A stretch of 64,000 bases of DNA, taken from positions 248,001-312,000 of the forward strand of contig JBMNRD010000001.1 of NCBI GenBank assembly GCA_050944475.1. The letters run 5' to 3'. Shown piece by piece: positions 8,073-17,606 of this stretch. The translations under genes and the position numbers were made by a program. Source of the stretch: RGIG5612 sp050944475. GTDB taxonomy: Bacteria > Bacillota > Clostridia > Lachnospirales > Lachnospiraceae. The stretch's first letter is position 1. Every line of letters begins with the position of its first letter. The notes below the pieces were generated by a model that did not search any database, was not told where the DNA came from, and saw only the letters and a list, made by a program, of their open reading frames with translations.

Positions 8073-9284
8073 TTACCTTTCAAGCATCAACAGCCGGTCC
8101 ATAATCAGATATCCCGGATTGACCATGTTGCCGGACAGCTCCGCCTCCTCCTCACTGTATTTCTGAATCGTTTTCCGCTCCCGGGTGCTGTCGTACAATA
8201 CATACGGCACCGGGTCCGACGTATGTGTCCTGAGGCTGATTGGCGTCGGATGGTCGGGCATTATCAGCATCCTGAATTTTTCGCCGGAGTCCTGCAACCC
8301 TTCGTAAACGGGCTTTACCAGGCGCTTGTCCAGATATTCGATAGCCTTTATTTTCCGCTCTATACTGCCCTGATGGCCCATCTCGTCGGGCGCCTCCACA
8401 TGAACGTAGACGAAGTCATAGCCGTCTTTGAGCAATACATTCAGCGCGGCCCCGGCCTTGCCGGCATAGTTGGTTTCCAGCTGGCCGTTTGCCCCCTCAA
8501 CATCTATGCTCTTCATTTTTGCTCCTATAGCTATGCCCTTCAGCAAATCCACCGCCGAAATCATAGCTCCGCGCTTTCCCGTCTTTTCTTCAAATGATGT
8601 AAGGCTCGGCTTGGTTCCGGCTCCCCAGAACCACAGACAGTTGGCTGCGGCCTTTCCTTCGGCGCGGCGTTTTTCATTTATGGGGTGATGATTCAAAATC
8701 TCAAAGCTCCTCTTTGTCATCCGCGCAAATCTTTCATCTGCCGGCATGACCGGCCCAATCTTCTCCGATAAATGGTCGTGGGGCTGCTCAAAATCCAGCA
8801 CCTGCCCGTTTGCCCAAATGCAGCAATGGCGGTAGCTCGTTCCCACATAGAACTTGAACTCATCGTTTTGCAGCTCCTCCATGCACGCCTCCAGCAGCTC
8901 TTTTGCCTCCTTGGTGGGTATTTCCCCGGCTGAGTGGTCAAGTATCTTTCTTTCTTCAAAGGGAATGCCCTCTTCATCCGAAATTGTCACGATATTTACG
9001 CGCATTGCCACGTCATTTGCTTCCATAGGCGCACCTATGCTCAACGCCTCAAGAGGACTGCGTCCGCTGTAAAAAACCTGCGGGTCATAACCAAGCACCG
9101 CAAGATTCGCCGTATCGCTGCCGGGCTTCATACCCGGCGGTATTGTGGCTGCCAGGCCTATTTCGCCTTTCGACGCCAACATGTCAATCGTTGGAATTTC
9201 GGCCGCCTGCAACGGGGTCTTCCCGCCAAGCTCATCTATCGGCCTGTCGGCCATTCCGTCTCCTAAAATAACTATGTATTTCAT
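8073..9284 (-). CDS. ApgM-family phosphoglycerate mutase-like enzyme, possible homoserine kinase
   Basis: The 403-residue protein belongs to the alkaline-phosphatase superfamily branch of archaeal-type cofactor-independent phosphoglycerate mutases. It opens with KYIVILGDGMADRP, carries the presumed serine nucleophile in KPGSDTANLAVLGYDP, HVEAPDEMGHQG, and the metal ligands in MPDHPTPISLRTHTSDPVPY. A bacterial subgroup of this family has been proposed to act as homoserine kinase because it clusters with threonine genes. Here it lies exactly between hom and lysC with gaps of 31 and five bases, and no ordinary thrB is present in the window. Mutase activity cannot be excluded. Confidence 0.85.
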   Translation of the reverse strand: MKYIVILGDGMADRPIDELGGKTPLQAAEIPTIDMLASKGEIGLAATIPPGMKPGSDTANLAVLGYDPQVFYSGRSPLEALSIGAPMEANDVAMRVNIVTISDEEGIPFEERKILDHSAGEIPTKEAKELLEACMEELQNDEFKFYVGTSYRHCCIWANGQVLDFEQPHDHLSEKIGPVMPADERFARMTKRSFEILNHHPINEKRRAEGKAAANCLWFWGAGTKPSLTSFEEKTGKRGAMISAVDLLKGIAIGAKMKSIDVEGANGQLETNYAGKAGAALNVLLKDGYDFVYVHVEAPDEMGHQGSIERKIKAIEYLDKRLVKPVYEGLQDSGEKFRMLIMPDHPTPISLRTHTSDPVPYVLYDSTRERKTIQKYSEEEAELSGNMVNPGYLIMDRLLMLER

Positions 9285-9315
9285 TTTTACTCCCTGATTT
9301 ATTTCTGTACGAAGC

Positions 9316-10515
9316 TTACCTTACCTTGATGTATCCTATTAATCCCGGCAGAGCTTCGAGAATTGTCATAAGCTCTTTCTTGGTGATTATGCCTGTAATA
9401 ACCGCCTTTTCATCCGGCGCCTGCGCAATTGCAATTTCCCGCTCGACAGGCAGCACCGCTTTAACGTTTATATCCTTTGCTATCCGAACGAAAAACCTGT
9501 CGGCAAGCTCGGATGCGCATGCAATATCCAATTTTTCCGGAGCCATTTTGACAGGAATGTTCCGATTCAGATACCGTACTTGTGCGATGATGTCCGAAAC
9601 TACCGCGGATGCCGTGGGCAGCGCCCCCGCGCCGGCACCGTAAAACATTATATCGCCAAGCATATTTCCTCTTACAAGTACCGCATTCATTACGCCGTCA
9701 ACGCTGTAAAGCGGGTTGTCTTTACCTATCATGCATGGAGCTACTTCTCCATAGACATGATTATTCTCCGTCCTTGATGTGGCAAGTAACTTTATCTTCA
9801 TTCCAAGGGCCTTCGCATAAGCAATGTCAATATCGCTGATGCCGGTAATGCCGGTGCAGGATAAATCCTCAAAATCCACATACTGTCCCTTTACGAGGGC
9901 GGTCAAAATTGCAATCTTCCGGCAGGCGTCATACCCTTCAATGTCCTCTGTCGGGTCGGCCTCCGCATAGCCAAGCATCTGAGCTTCCTCTAATGTGGGC
10001 TCGAACCGGCTCCCCTCGTCGTACATTTTTGACAAAATGAAGTTTGTCGTGCCGTTAAGGATTCCCGTAATCTCCTGAATTCTGTCGGCCGTAATGCAGC
10101 TGAGCAGCGGTCTGATAACGGGTATTCCGCCGCCAACGCTGGCCTCGAACATGAAGTTCACATTCTTTCCTGCCGCTATTTGAAGAAGCTCGGGTCCATG
10201 CGCCGCAACAAGTGCCTTATTGGAAGTTGCAACGCTCTTGCCGGCCTCAAGTGATGCCTTTACAAACTTATAGGCTACACCCGTACCGCCCATTGCCTCA
10301 ACAACAATATCAACACTCTCATCATTTAAAATGTCCTCAAAGTCGTCGGTCAGAATTTCTTCAACGGGACTCCCCGGAAACTTGCGCAGGTCAAGGACAC
10401 GGGTAACCTGTATCTCCTGCCCGGCATTTCTTTTTACAATGTCCGCGTTGGTGCTCAAAACCTCAAAAACACCGGAGCCGATTACTCCATACCCTAAAAT
10501 TGCAACGTTAATCAT
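9316..10515 (-). CDS. hom: Homoserine dehydrogenase
   Basis: Reduces aspartate semialdehyde to homoserine. The 399-residue protein has the nucleotide-binding start VAILGYGVIGSGVFEVL, ATSNKALVAAHGPEL, the substrate region ILNGTTNFILSKM, the YAEADPTEDIEGYDACRK block with catalytic Asp/Lys residues, and a C-terminal ACT-like domain after about residue 320. The ATG follows a GGGGGG-rich ribosome site. First of the three aspartate-pathway genes in this train and 50 bases downstream of prfB. Confidence 0.94.
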   Translation of the reverse strand: MINVAILGYGVIGSGVFEVLSTNADIVKRNAGQEIQVTRVLDLRKFPGSPVEEILTDDFEDILNDESVDIVVEAMGGTGVAYKFVKASLEAGKSVATSNKALVAAHGPELLQIAAGKNVNFMFEASVGGGIPVIRPLLSCITADRIQEITGILNGTTNFILSKMYDEGSRFEPTLEEAQMLGYAEADPTEDIEGYDACRKIAILTALVKGQYVDFEDLSCTGITGISDIDIAYAKALGMKIKLLATSRTENNHVYGEVAPCMIGKDNPLYSVDGVMNAVLVRGNMLGDIMFYGAGAGALPTASAVVSDIIAQVRYLNRNIPVKMAPEKLDIACASELADRFFVRIAKDINVKAVLPVEREIAIAQAPDEKAVITGIITKKELMTILEALPGLIGYIKVR

Positions 10516-10565
10516 ATGTTCCCCCCTCTAATACTTGCCGGCATCCGCCCTGCTCAGACTATCCG

Positions 10566-11679
10566 TCAGTTGCCGTTTTTATTGATAAACTTCAGATATT
10601 CATTCATGAAAACATCCAAATCCCCGTCAAGCACCGCATTCACATTTCCGACCTCGCAGCCGGTCCTGTGGTCTTTTACCATTGTATATGGCTGCATCAC
10701 GTAAGACCTGATTTGGTTGCCCCAGCCGATTTCCGTAACCTCGCCGCGGATTTCCGCCATGTTTCTGGCATTTTCCTCCTGCTTCAACATATACAGCCGC
10801 GACTTCAGCTCCTGCATGGCCCTCTCCTTGTTCTTAAGCTGGCTGCGTTCGTTCTGGCACTGAACCACTATTCCCGTGGGGATGTGGGTAATGCGTATCG
10901 CGGAAGACGTTTTATTTATATGCTGACCGCCGGCACCGGAGCTGCGGTAAGTGTCGATTCTGATGTCCTCATCGGCTATCTCGATATCGATGTCTTCTTC
11001 AATATCCGGCATTACATCGCAGGAAACAAAGGAAGTCTGCCTTTTGCCCGCCGCATTGAATGGTGAAATTCTCACCAGCCTGTGAACACCCTTTTCCGAC
11101 TTAAGATACCCGTATGCATTCTCGCCTGTGATCTGAATTTTCACCGACTTGATGCCGGCCTCGTCTCCGTCAAGATAATCGAGCACCTCAACGCTATAAC
11201 CCTGTTTTTCCGCCCATCGGGTAAACATGCGGTAAAGCATGCCGGCCCAGTCACAGCTTTCCGTTCCGCCGGCGCCTGCATTTAACGATAAAATCGCTCC
11301 CAAATGGTCAAATTCTCCATTCAGCAGCGTGGAAATTTTGTATTGATCAAAATGCTTCTTAAACCGGGCAAATTCAATCTCTGCCTCGTCTGCCAGTTCC
11401 TTGTCCGACTCTTCTTCCGCCATCTCAATTAACGTCAGCAAGTCTTCATATGCCCCGTGCAGCTTGTCATATTTTGCCAGGGCCGCCTTGATGCTTTTCA
11501 GTTCCTTCATCATGGCACCGGACTTTTCGCTGTTCTCCCAGAAACCGGGAGCATTCATTTCGTTTTCTATTTCACTTATCCGAGCTCTCTTGCCGGCCCT
11601 GTCAAAGTGAATCACCTATTTCAATCAGCGGCTCGTTAAACTGACAAAGCTCATACTTAATCTGATCAAGCAAAACCAC
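10566..11679 (-). CDS. prfB: Peptide chain release factor 2 with programmed +1 frameshift
   Basis: RF2 ends translation at UGA and UAA. The main frame (to 10566) holds the domain 2 stop-recognition SPF motif in RISPFNAAGKRQTSF and the catalytic GGQ in SSGAGGQHINKTSS. The N-terminus is in another frame: a GTG at 11679 with AGAGGTGAT upstream encodes 25 codons ending GDSL, then a TGA at 11604-11602. Slipping one base at CTT TGA C joins the frames and restores RF2 residues (DRAGKRARISE). The product is about 370 residues, the usual length. Autoregulation by RF2 level at the UGA is the known mechanism. It heads the train ending at ispD. Confidence 0.95.
11601..11617 (-). promoter_or_regulatory. 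RF2 frameshift site
   Basis: Minus-strand slippery CTT TGA C (11607-11601) preceded four bases upstream by AGGTGAT (11617-11611), which is fully complementary to part of the 16S rRNA anti-Shine-Dalgarno tail. This is the established stimulator arrangement of bacterial prfB. Confidence 0.9.
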
Positions 11680-11739
11680 TAAAATCACCTCTTTCCGAAT
11701 CAAAATTACGGCAAATTGCTTTGCCCGTCATGACTTAAT

Positions 11740-11768
11740 ATTTTCACCTTTTTTTACGGATATGTCAA
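11740..11768 (-). promoter_or_regulatory. Promoter for the prfB-ispD train
   Basis: Minus-strand TTGACA (11768-11763), 17-base spacer, GAAAAT (11745-11740). Transcription would start about 55 bases before the prfB GTG. The -10 is imperfect. Confidence 0.55.
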
Positions 11769-11848
11769 TACCGAAAGCTTCAATCCCGCAAACAGGATAT
11801 TCCCGCCCCGGACAAAAAACGGTTTTTCCGCAAAATGCCGCCCCGTAA

Positions 11849-11881
11849 AAATGCCGCCCCGCGACCTGCCGGGCGGCATTT
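11849..11881 (-). terminator. Terminator after the YczE-type gene
   Basis: Stem AAATGCCGCCC/GGGCGGCATTT of 11 bp with an 11-base loop, followed on the minus strand by TTTTTA. It separates the YczE-type gene from the prfB promoter. Confidence 0.75.
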
Positions 11882-11902
11882 ATGAAACAATATAGTCCGG
11901 AT

Positions 11903-12601
11903 TTATTTTTTCCCCAGCAAGGTCTTGTCCGGCATTAAACCCAGGTCAAGCTTAGGAAATATTTTCTTAAAAAATCCTATAGTCATCCCGCTGAAAACGA
12001 CCGAAATGACGGTGCCCACATTTATGGCATAAATGTCGCTCCAGGTCAAGCCGCCTGTCCTTGCCAACGCAAAAATCACGCAAGCAACTGCCGTAAGCAA
12101 TACCCACAGGAAATCGAATGCAATCTTGCAGGCGGACAACTTCTTGCTAAAGTGCCCGCTGTACGCACGCATCAGCGCATCCGGCGGAGGAAGCATCAGA
12201 TCCGCTCCGACAATAATGGTTACACCCAAAGCGGAAATAACTATTCCCGCTATGCAGAACACCAGCCTGAGCGGATAATTCAGCTCCTTAACCACAAACG
12301 GCAACAATCCGTACAAGAACACATACATGTCAATAATACGTCCGAACACATATGCCAGCGGCAGTTGCAACAATGTCTTCAGTGTCAGCTTCCTGATTAT
12401 GATAATCTGCGGCACTATACAAAGCGCATTGTATATTGTGGTCCACCAGCCGAAAGTCAGCTGCTGCACTAACTTGGACATTGCGAAAGGAAGGGTGCTG
12501 ACCGGCGAGCTTCCAACCTCAGCCCGGGAAATGGTAACTACACCCAAAGCCATTACAAATATTCCGATTACGTAATGCGTAATTCTGCGCTTTAAATTCA
12601 T
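11903..12601 (-). CDS. YczE/YitT-type integral membrane protein
   Basis: A 232-residue protein with about five hydrophobic segments. It starts MNLKRRITHYVIGIFVMALG, then RAEVGSSPVSTLPFAMS and later VGADLMLPPPDALM, the pattern of the YczE (DUF6198-like) membrane family found widely in Firmicutes, sometimes beside regulators. Function is not established; a transporter or membrane-stress role is only guessed. It stands alone between a terminator and the AEC genes, and a 24-codon upstream frame overlaps its ATG. Confidence 0.75.
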   Translation of the reverse strand: MNLKRRITHYVIGIFVMALGVVTISRAEVGSSPVSTLPFAMSKLVQQLTFGWWTTIYNALCIVPQIIIIRKLTLKTLLQLPLAYVFGRIIDMYVFLYGLLPFVVKELNYPLRLVFCIAGIVISALGVTIIVGADLMLPPPDALMRAYSGHFSKKLSACKIAFDFLWVLLTAVACVIFALARTGGLTWSDIYAINVGTVISVVFSGMTIGFFKKIFPKLDLGLMPDKTLLGKK

Positions 12602-12741
12602 GCCTTTTTAAGCCCGATACCTCTCGGTTCAAAACTCTTTCCGGCATCGATATCATAAAATACTTTCACCATTTATAATTCTTCTGTTTTTTCCTTTCTC
12701 CTTAAGAAATCATCTGTCCTTCAAGACAAACACCCCGGGCT

Positions 12742-13656
12742 TTACAGGCAGGTTATCATAAGCCACTGCAACGGTATACAGATAATGCCGGCGAGTGTTA
12801 TGAGCCCGGTGCCGGAAGAAGCGTTTTCCCAATCGCCTCCGTAAGCCAACGTCGCCATAGGAATCATCGTTGCCGTGGGACAGCCCACATACAATGTAAT
12901 CAGGGCGGTCATCTCATTATTGCCCATAATTGCGCGCATAGTGAAGAAAACCGCCGCCGGTATGAGCAGCAGCTTAACGACAGCTATAACGTAGTAGCGC
13001 CAGTTGCCGAACATTTTTTTAAGAGAATATGAGGCCAGCGTCGCTCCCAGAACTATCATGGCCAAGGGTGATGTCAACTGTCCGATAAAAGACAGCGGTG
13101 AAAGTACAATGCTTGGCAGCCGTATATCGCACAAATAAAGAACAAGTGCAAGAACGGCTCCCACGGTCCCCGTATTTACGATATTTTTCAACTTGAAGTT
13201 TCCCTTGCCTTTTTCCCCGGTCAGCAAGGTTATGCCTATTGTGTAGGCGTAAAGTGTGAAATGTACATTGAGAACGCCGATGTAGAACACCCCCAGTTCT
13301 CCGTAAAGAGACTGAGCAAGAGGAAATCCGATAAATCCCACATTTCCCATAGTAATCATGCACAGGAAAGTATTAAAGGATTCCTTGCCGACCCTCAACA
13401 GCTTCACTACGATATACGCCACTATTGTCAGAACCACATACACCGCCACGCCGACGACAAGAAGAATCCACACGTCCGCCTTGTGGCTCCCGTCCATGCC
13501 GGCTATGGATGAAAACACCAGGCAAGGGCAGGTAACAAGAATAATCAGACGGGACATTACCGCATTTGATTCTTTTGTCAGGACTCCGGCTTTGAAAAGG
13601 CCATATCCAAGAGCCAGAGCTACAACGATTTTCAGCATAGCGCTGATAATAACCAT
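12742..13656 (-). CDS. AEC family transporter (first copy)
   Basis: Auxin-efflux-carrier family permease of about 304 residues with ten predicted membrane segments in two halves. The start VIISAMLKIVVALALGYGLF, CPCLVFSSIAGMD and LTSPLAMIVLGATLASY are typical. Members export organic acids or amino acids; the substrate here is unknown. The ATG at 13656 follows GGAGG by five bases; a longer frame upstream has no ribosome site. It lies in tandem with a paralogue at 13782. Confidence 0.85.
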   Translation of the reverse strand: MVIISAMLKIVVALALGYGLFKAGVLTKESNAVMSRLIILVTCPCLVFSSIAGMDGSHKADVWILLVVGVAVYVVLTIVAYIVVKLLRVGKESFNTFLCMITMGNVGFIGFPLAQSLYGELGVFYIGVLNVHFTLYAYTIGITLLTGEKGKGNFKLKNIVNTGTVGAVLALVLYLCDIRLPSIVLSPLSFIGQLTSPLAMIVLGATLASYSLKKMFGNWRYYVIAVVKLLLIPAAVFFTMRAIMGNNEMTALITLYVGCPTATMIPMATLAYGGDWENASSGTGLITLAGIICIPLQWLMITCL

Positions 13657-13781
13657 ACTATCCTCCGTTCTTTGGCTGTCTGATGTTCCGGGCCGGACGG
13701 CCCGCATAGACTGTATAATCTTAACATATGCCGGTGATAAATTCCAATCGACATTAAAATCAATTCTCTATGATATCGGGA

Positions 13782-14702
13782 TTACCCGAACAGACCGAAT
13801 ATTACCCACATCAGCGGAATCGTCCCCACACACATAATGTTCATGAGGCCCGTGCCCGAGGATATCAGCTTGTAGTCGGCACCGTTTATCATGGCAATAA
13901 TACTGATTATGACGGCCGTTGGCATACAGCAATGCAGACCTATGACGCTTGCCAGATTCCCTGCTCCCCATACGGCAAACGCAATAATAAATGCTATCAT
14001 GGGAATCACCGTCAGCTTGATGATGCCGGCGACATAATATCTCCAGTTGTTGAAAAGATTTTTAAAAGGATATGAGGCAATCGTAGCGCCCGTGACAACC
14101 ATCGCCAGCGGGGACGTCATCTGACCCACAGAATCAATCGGCACGAGGACCGGCTCCGGCACCCTCACACCCGCAATATACAAGATCAACGCTATTACAG
14201 CGCATATGACGGTGGGACTCACAAGCTTGGCAGGGCTGAATTTAAATTTTCCCTCTTTTCCCCTCGTCAGCTGAAATACTCCGTAACTATGGGCAAATAC
14301 ATTCTGATGAATGTTCAAAATGGCAAGGTAGGATACTCCCAAATCACCCATCAGGGCCTGTCCTATGGGGAAGGCAAGAAATGCGGAATTACCGTAGGTC
14401 ATCATAGCTTCATAACTGCCCCGTTCCCTCTTTTCCGGCCTGATTGCCAAAGCGCCGATAAAGGCAAGTGCCGCCAACAGGATGTACAACACCACACCCG
14501 CAATCAGCAGGGTAATTACCTCGCTTCTTTTTCCCGCATCCAGAGAGCAGACTGAAGAAAAAATCATGCATGGAGCGGCTCCATATGTGATTAGCTTGGA
14601 CATAGCCATATTCGATTCATCGTTTAAGATATGGCGCCTGTAAAGAAAAAAGCCCAGCACCATAGCAAGTACGATTTTAAGCATTGCTTCTAATATTCCC
14701 AT
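13782..14702 (-). CDS. AEC family transporter (second copy)
   Basis: A 306-residue permease of the same family, starting GILEAMLKIVLAMVLGFFLY, with APCMIFSSVCSLDAG and MTSPLAMVVTGATIASYPFKNLFNNWRY that align clearly with the downstream copy. GGAG lies six bases before the ATG. The pair are diverged paralogues, so they probably differ in substrate or regulation rather than being a fresh duplication. Divergent from the DUF1292 gene. Confidence 0.85.
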   Translation of the reverse strand: MGILEAMLKIVLAMVLGFFLYRRHILNDESNMAMSKLITYGAAPCMIFSSVCSLDAGKRSEVITLLIAGVVLYILLAALAFIGALAIRPEKRERGSYEAMMTYGNSAFLAFPIGQALMGDLGVSYLAILNIHQNVFAHSYGVFQLTRGKEGKFKFSPAKLVSPTVICAVIALILYIAGVRVPEPVLVPIDSVGQMTSPLAMVVTGATIASYPFKNLFNNWRYYVAGIIKLTVIPMIAFIIAFAVWGAGNLASVIGLHCCMPTAVIISIIAMINGADYKLISSGTGLMNIMCVGTIPLMWVIFGLFG

Positions 14703-14801
14703 TGGTTACTCCGTTCTCTATTCTTACGGGATTATAGCTTATGGAGGAAAATTTGTCATCAGTCTTTGTTTGAAGCAATATTATTCGTTTCATGAAAAAT
14801 C

Positions 14802-14830
14802 TTGTATCCTTACCTTTTTAATGATAAAAT
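14802..14830 (+). promoter_or_regulatory. Promoter of the DUF1292 gene
   Basis: TTGTAT, 17-base spacer, TAAAAT. Immediately downstream an inverted repeat (ATGCCTC ... GAGGCAT, about 14829-14857) could form a leader hairpin before the GGGAGG ribosome site. Confidence 0.55.
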
Positions 14831-14878
14831 GCCTCCATTGAAAAGCCTTTGAGGCATCATATGTTTGGGAGGATTATT

Positions 14879-15196
14879 ATGTCAAAGCATAAACATGGTC
14901 CGGGATGTGACCACGATTGCCGGGAAGAGGATGTTTTTACCGTCGATCTTGAATTTGACGACGGAGAAACCGTTGCTTGCGAGCCTTTGTTTGTTTTTGA
15001 AGTGGATGACAAGGAATATGTTGCCCTCGTTCCCGTCGATGAGGAATCGGACGATATTTACCTGTATGAGTATCACGACATCAGCGAAGATGAATTTGAA
15101 TTCCTTGACATTGAAGATGATGAAGTGTTTGACAAAGTTGTCGAAGAGTGCGGACGCATCCTGGAGGAAGCCGAAGCCTTTGAAGAGGACAAATAA
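14879..15196 (+). CDS. DUF1292 family protein
   Basis: An acidic 105-residue protein of the YrzB-like DUF1292 family common in Firmicutes. The N-terminus carries a His/Cys-rich patch (KHKHGPGCDHDC) that could bind metal, which is not general to the family. Strands with VDLEFDDGETVACEPLFVF and EYVALVPVDEESDDIYLYEY are the family core. The ATG at 14879 follows GGGAGG. Function unknown. Confidence 0.8.
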   Translation: MSKHKHGPGCDHDCREEDVFTVDLEFDDGETVACEPLFVFEVDDKEYVALVPVDEESDDIYLYEYHDISEDEFEFLDIEDDEVFDKVVEECGRILEEAEAFEEDK

Positions 15197-15261
15197 TTAA
15201 AAGACAACCTGTCGCGGCGGCAGAATTTGCGTTTCCTGTACATCGCTTGTAAGGAGAACAC

Positions 15262-15654
15262 ATGAGCATAAAAGACTTTTTCAAGGCAGCACTGAGCATG
15301 TTGCTGCTTTTTTCCGGATTGACCGGTCTGGTGATGATTTTCTTTGTGACCGCATCAAGGCTGTATTCCGTCAATACATCATACATCATTACCATCATCT
15401 GCGCAGTAATGATGGTCGTTTATTCGCTTATCAATCTTATCTCCGGCATCTCCGCTCTGGCCAGCAAAACGATTCGAAGAGCCGCCCGGGTGCGCCCGTT
15501 TGTGCAGATTGCGGCAATTATCGCCATTGTCCAGCTGATTCTTTCCGCAACAAACGGCATCCTTTTGTCCCATCTGATTATCCTGGGCATTGCGGGGGTT
15601 CTGATTCCGGAGCTGTTTTTCCTTCTGATTGACTCTTCCCTCACGCGAAGCTGA
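15262..15654 (+). CDS. Small four-helix membrane protein, unknown
   Basis: A 130-residue protein with four hydrophobic segments (about residues 8-30, 40-65, 80-97, 100-122) and a basic loop IRRAARVRP between the second and third. AAGGAGAACAC precedes the ATG. No family recognised. It follows the DUF1292 gene by 65 bases in the same direction and may share its transcript. Confidence 0.6.
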   Translation: MSIKDFFKAALSMLLLFSGLTGLVMIFFVTASRLYSVNTSYIITIICAVMMVVYSLINLISGISALASKTIRRAARVRPFVQIAAIIAIVQLILSATNGILLSHLIILGIAGVLIPELFFLLIDSSLTRS

Positions 15655-15684
15655 CTGCCGGTGCATGGCGGCCTGATTTTTAAG

Positions 15685-15714
15685 TTGCCATTCCCCAATC
15701 CTATAGAGTATAAT
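15685..15714 (+). promoter_or_regulatory. Promoter of the metallophosphoesterase gene
   Basis: TTGCCA, 18-base spacer, perfect TATAAT. About 70 bases upstream of the TTG start at 15783. Confidence 0.6.
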
Positions 15715-15782
15715 GTATTACATGTTTACCGGGGAGAAAGCAAATTCCCGGAAACTTACAGCTTTTTCCCGGGAGAAAATCG

Positions 15783-16724
15783 TTGAAAAAACGTACAAAA
15801 ATATTCCTTATAATCATCGCAGTCATCCTTCTGGCCGCAGTAGTTGTTAATGTGCTGCAAAACCATCGGATTATCATAACCCCGTATTCTATTACAAGCG
15901 AAAAGCTCTCTCCCGAGGGCGGAAACATTGAAGTCCTGCAGCTAAGCGATTTGCATTTTGTAAGCGGTAAATGGCAAATCCGAAGAATACTTGAAATTGC
16001 GACGGAAACCGCTCCGGATATCATTGTCATTACAGGGGATTTGATTGATGCCCCCAAGTATGCACGCATGGTGAAAAACCGTGCCAATGACGATGATGGC
16101 GAAGTGATAGGATCGGAAACCATAGATTTGTGTATCGCCCTTGCGGAAACGGCTCCCTGCTATTTTATTTACGGAAACCATGAAATGTCCCTGCTGGATG
16201 ACCCGGACAATAATGAATTCAAGCTGGCTCTGGAAGCGGCCGGAATAAACATAATAAACAATACCGCAATGGAAATCGGCATCAACGGACAACTTATTAA
16301 CCTTCTGGGAGTCCAGGACCCGTCAACCCTGTACAAAGACCCCGTCTATGCCTACTGCGCCGACACCTCCGCGGAGAGGGTCGATATGATTATGGGGAAT
16401 TTGTTTGACGACATCGGCGCTTACGGAAGCGAAGAGCGTTTCAATCTCGTTCTCTCTCACAGAGCCGAACTTTTTGATATCTACTGCAAATATCCCGCCG
16501 ACCTTGTGCTCACCGGCCACGCCCATGGCGGACAGATCAGGATTCCCTTCCTGCGTCTGGGGCTTTTTGCGCCCAGCCAAGGCCTGTTCCCGAAATACAC
16601 GGACGGACTCTATTCGAACGGCAGTGTCAACATGCTTGTCAGCAGGGGCATCGGCAACAGCATTTTCCCGTTCCGGATATTTAATACACCGGAAGCATTG
16701 CATGTTACAATCAGTGCTGAATAA
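15783..16724 (+). CDS. Membrane-anchored metallophosphoesterase (YkuE-like)
   Basis: A 313-residue protein with an N-terminal membrane anchor (about residues 6-25) followed by a calcineurin-like catalytic domain facing outward. All metal-site motifs are seen in order: QLSDLHF, ITGDLID, IYGNHE, LVLSHRAE and LTGHAHGGQIRIP. The start codon is TTG with GGGAGA upstream. Related YkuE proteins act on cell-envelope or lipid phosphoesters; the substrate here is not known. The downstream gene starts 47 bases later on the same strand. Confidence 0.85.
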   Translation: MKKRTKIFLIIIAVILLAAVVVNVLQNHRIIITPYSITSEKLSPEGGNIEVLQLSDLHFVSGKWQIRRILEIATETAPDIIVITGDLIDAPKYARMVKNRANDDDGEVIGSETIDLCIALAETAPCYFIYGNHEMSLLDDPDNNEFKLALEAAGINIINNTAMEIGINGQLINLLGVQDPSTLYKDPVYAYCADTSAERVDMIMGNLFDDIGAYGSEERFNLVLSHRAELFDIYCKYPADLVLTGHAHGGQIRIPFLRLGLFAPSQGLFPKYTDGLYSNGSVNMLVSRGIGNSIFPFRIFNTPEALHVTISAE

Positions 16725-16771
16725 ATCCGTGCAACCGGGCACCTGCCGCACCCGGCATATATGAAGATAAA

Positions 16772-17518
16772 ATGGAATACTTAACCTTTGAATCAATTGA
16801 AAAAACCGGAATCGCCAGGGCCGTTTACACACCCATGGGTGTCGGCGGCTGGGGGCTGAATGCTCCCGAGGACTATATTAACTACGAACTGTTGTCCGGA
16901 AGGCTGAATATCACCACAGGGCAAATGATCCGCACCCGCCAGCTTCACACCGCAAACGTGCGCATTGTCACCGCCGAGAACGGCGGCGAGGGTGTAATAC
17001 GCCCCGTCACCGATGAGGGTTTTGACGGCCTGATTACAGCCGACGCGGGACTGATGCTTTGCACCGTCGAGGCAGATTGTGTTCCCGTTTACCTGCTTGA
17101 CCCTGTCAACAAAGTCATTGCCATGTTGCACAGCGGCTGGAAAGGCACTGCGGGAATGATTGCCGCCAATGCGCTTGAAACAATGGCCTCCCGTTTCGGA
17201 ACAAATCCGGCCGACGTTGTGGCCGCCATGGGGCCCTGCATCTGCGGGGGCTGCTATGAAGTCAATAAAGATCTGAAGATCGCATTCTCTGAAAAATTCA
17301 GTAAAGAGAGCCTTGAAAAGCTCTTTACTTTGAAGCCGAACGGGCGCTACCTGCTTGACCTGAAGGAAGCCGTTTACATAACCCTCACAGGCTGCGGGGT
17401 GCCCCGCGAAAATATTGAAGATTCCGGCTTTTGCACCTACCATTCGGGGATGTTCTATTCGTGGAGGCGTGATGCCAACCCCGAGGTGCGCATGTTGACC
17501 GGAATCATGCTTCTATAA
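16772..17518 (+). CDS. PgeF/YlmD-type (DUF152, LACC1-like) protein
   Basis: A 248-residue member of the family first called multicopper polyphenol oxidase and later shown to be a zinc-dependent purine nucleoside enzyme, also linked to peptidoglycan editing. The catalytic metal ligands appear in RQLHTANV, ADCVPVYL and LHSGWKGTA; GPCICGGCYEV and the closing FYSWRRD are family marks. Length is standard. Cytosolic; which activity matters here cannot be read from sequence. Confidence 0.9.
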   Translation: MEYLTFESIEKTGIARAVYTPMGVGGWGLNAPEDYINYELLSGRLNITTGQMIRTRQLHTANVRIVTAENGGEGVIRPVTDEGFDGLITADAGLMLCTVEADCVPVYLLDPVNKVIAMLHSGWKGTAGMIAANALETMASRFGTNPADVVAAMGPCICGGCYEVNKDLKIAFSEKFSKESLEKLFTLKPNGRYLLDLKEAVYITLTGCGVPRENIEDSGFCTYHSGMFYSWRRDANPEVRMLTGIMLL

Positions 17519-17606
17519 AAACTTTTTTGCCATCCTGAATGCAGAAAAAATCCGGCTTTTGCAGCCATAAAGCAACGCATTGTTTTCCATTTTTTCCTGA
17601 TTGAAT

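Noticed and set aside
12598..12672. 24-codon frame ending in the ATG of the YczE-type gene, faintly like the start of ketol-acid reductoisomerase
   Set aside because: No ribosome site at a useful distance and too short to judge; the likeness is probably chance.
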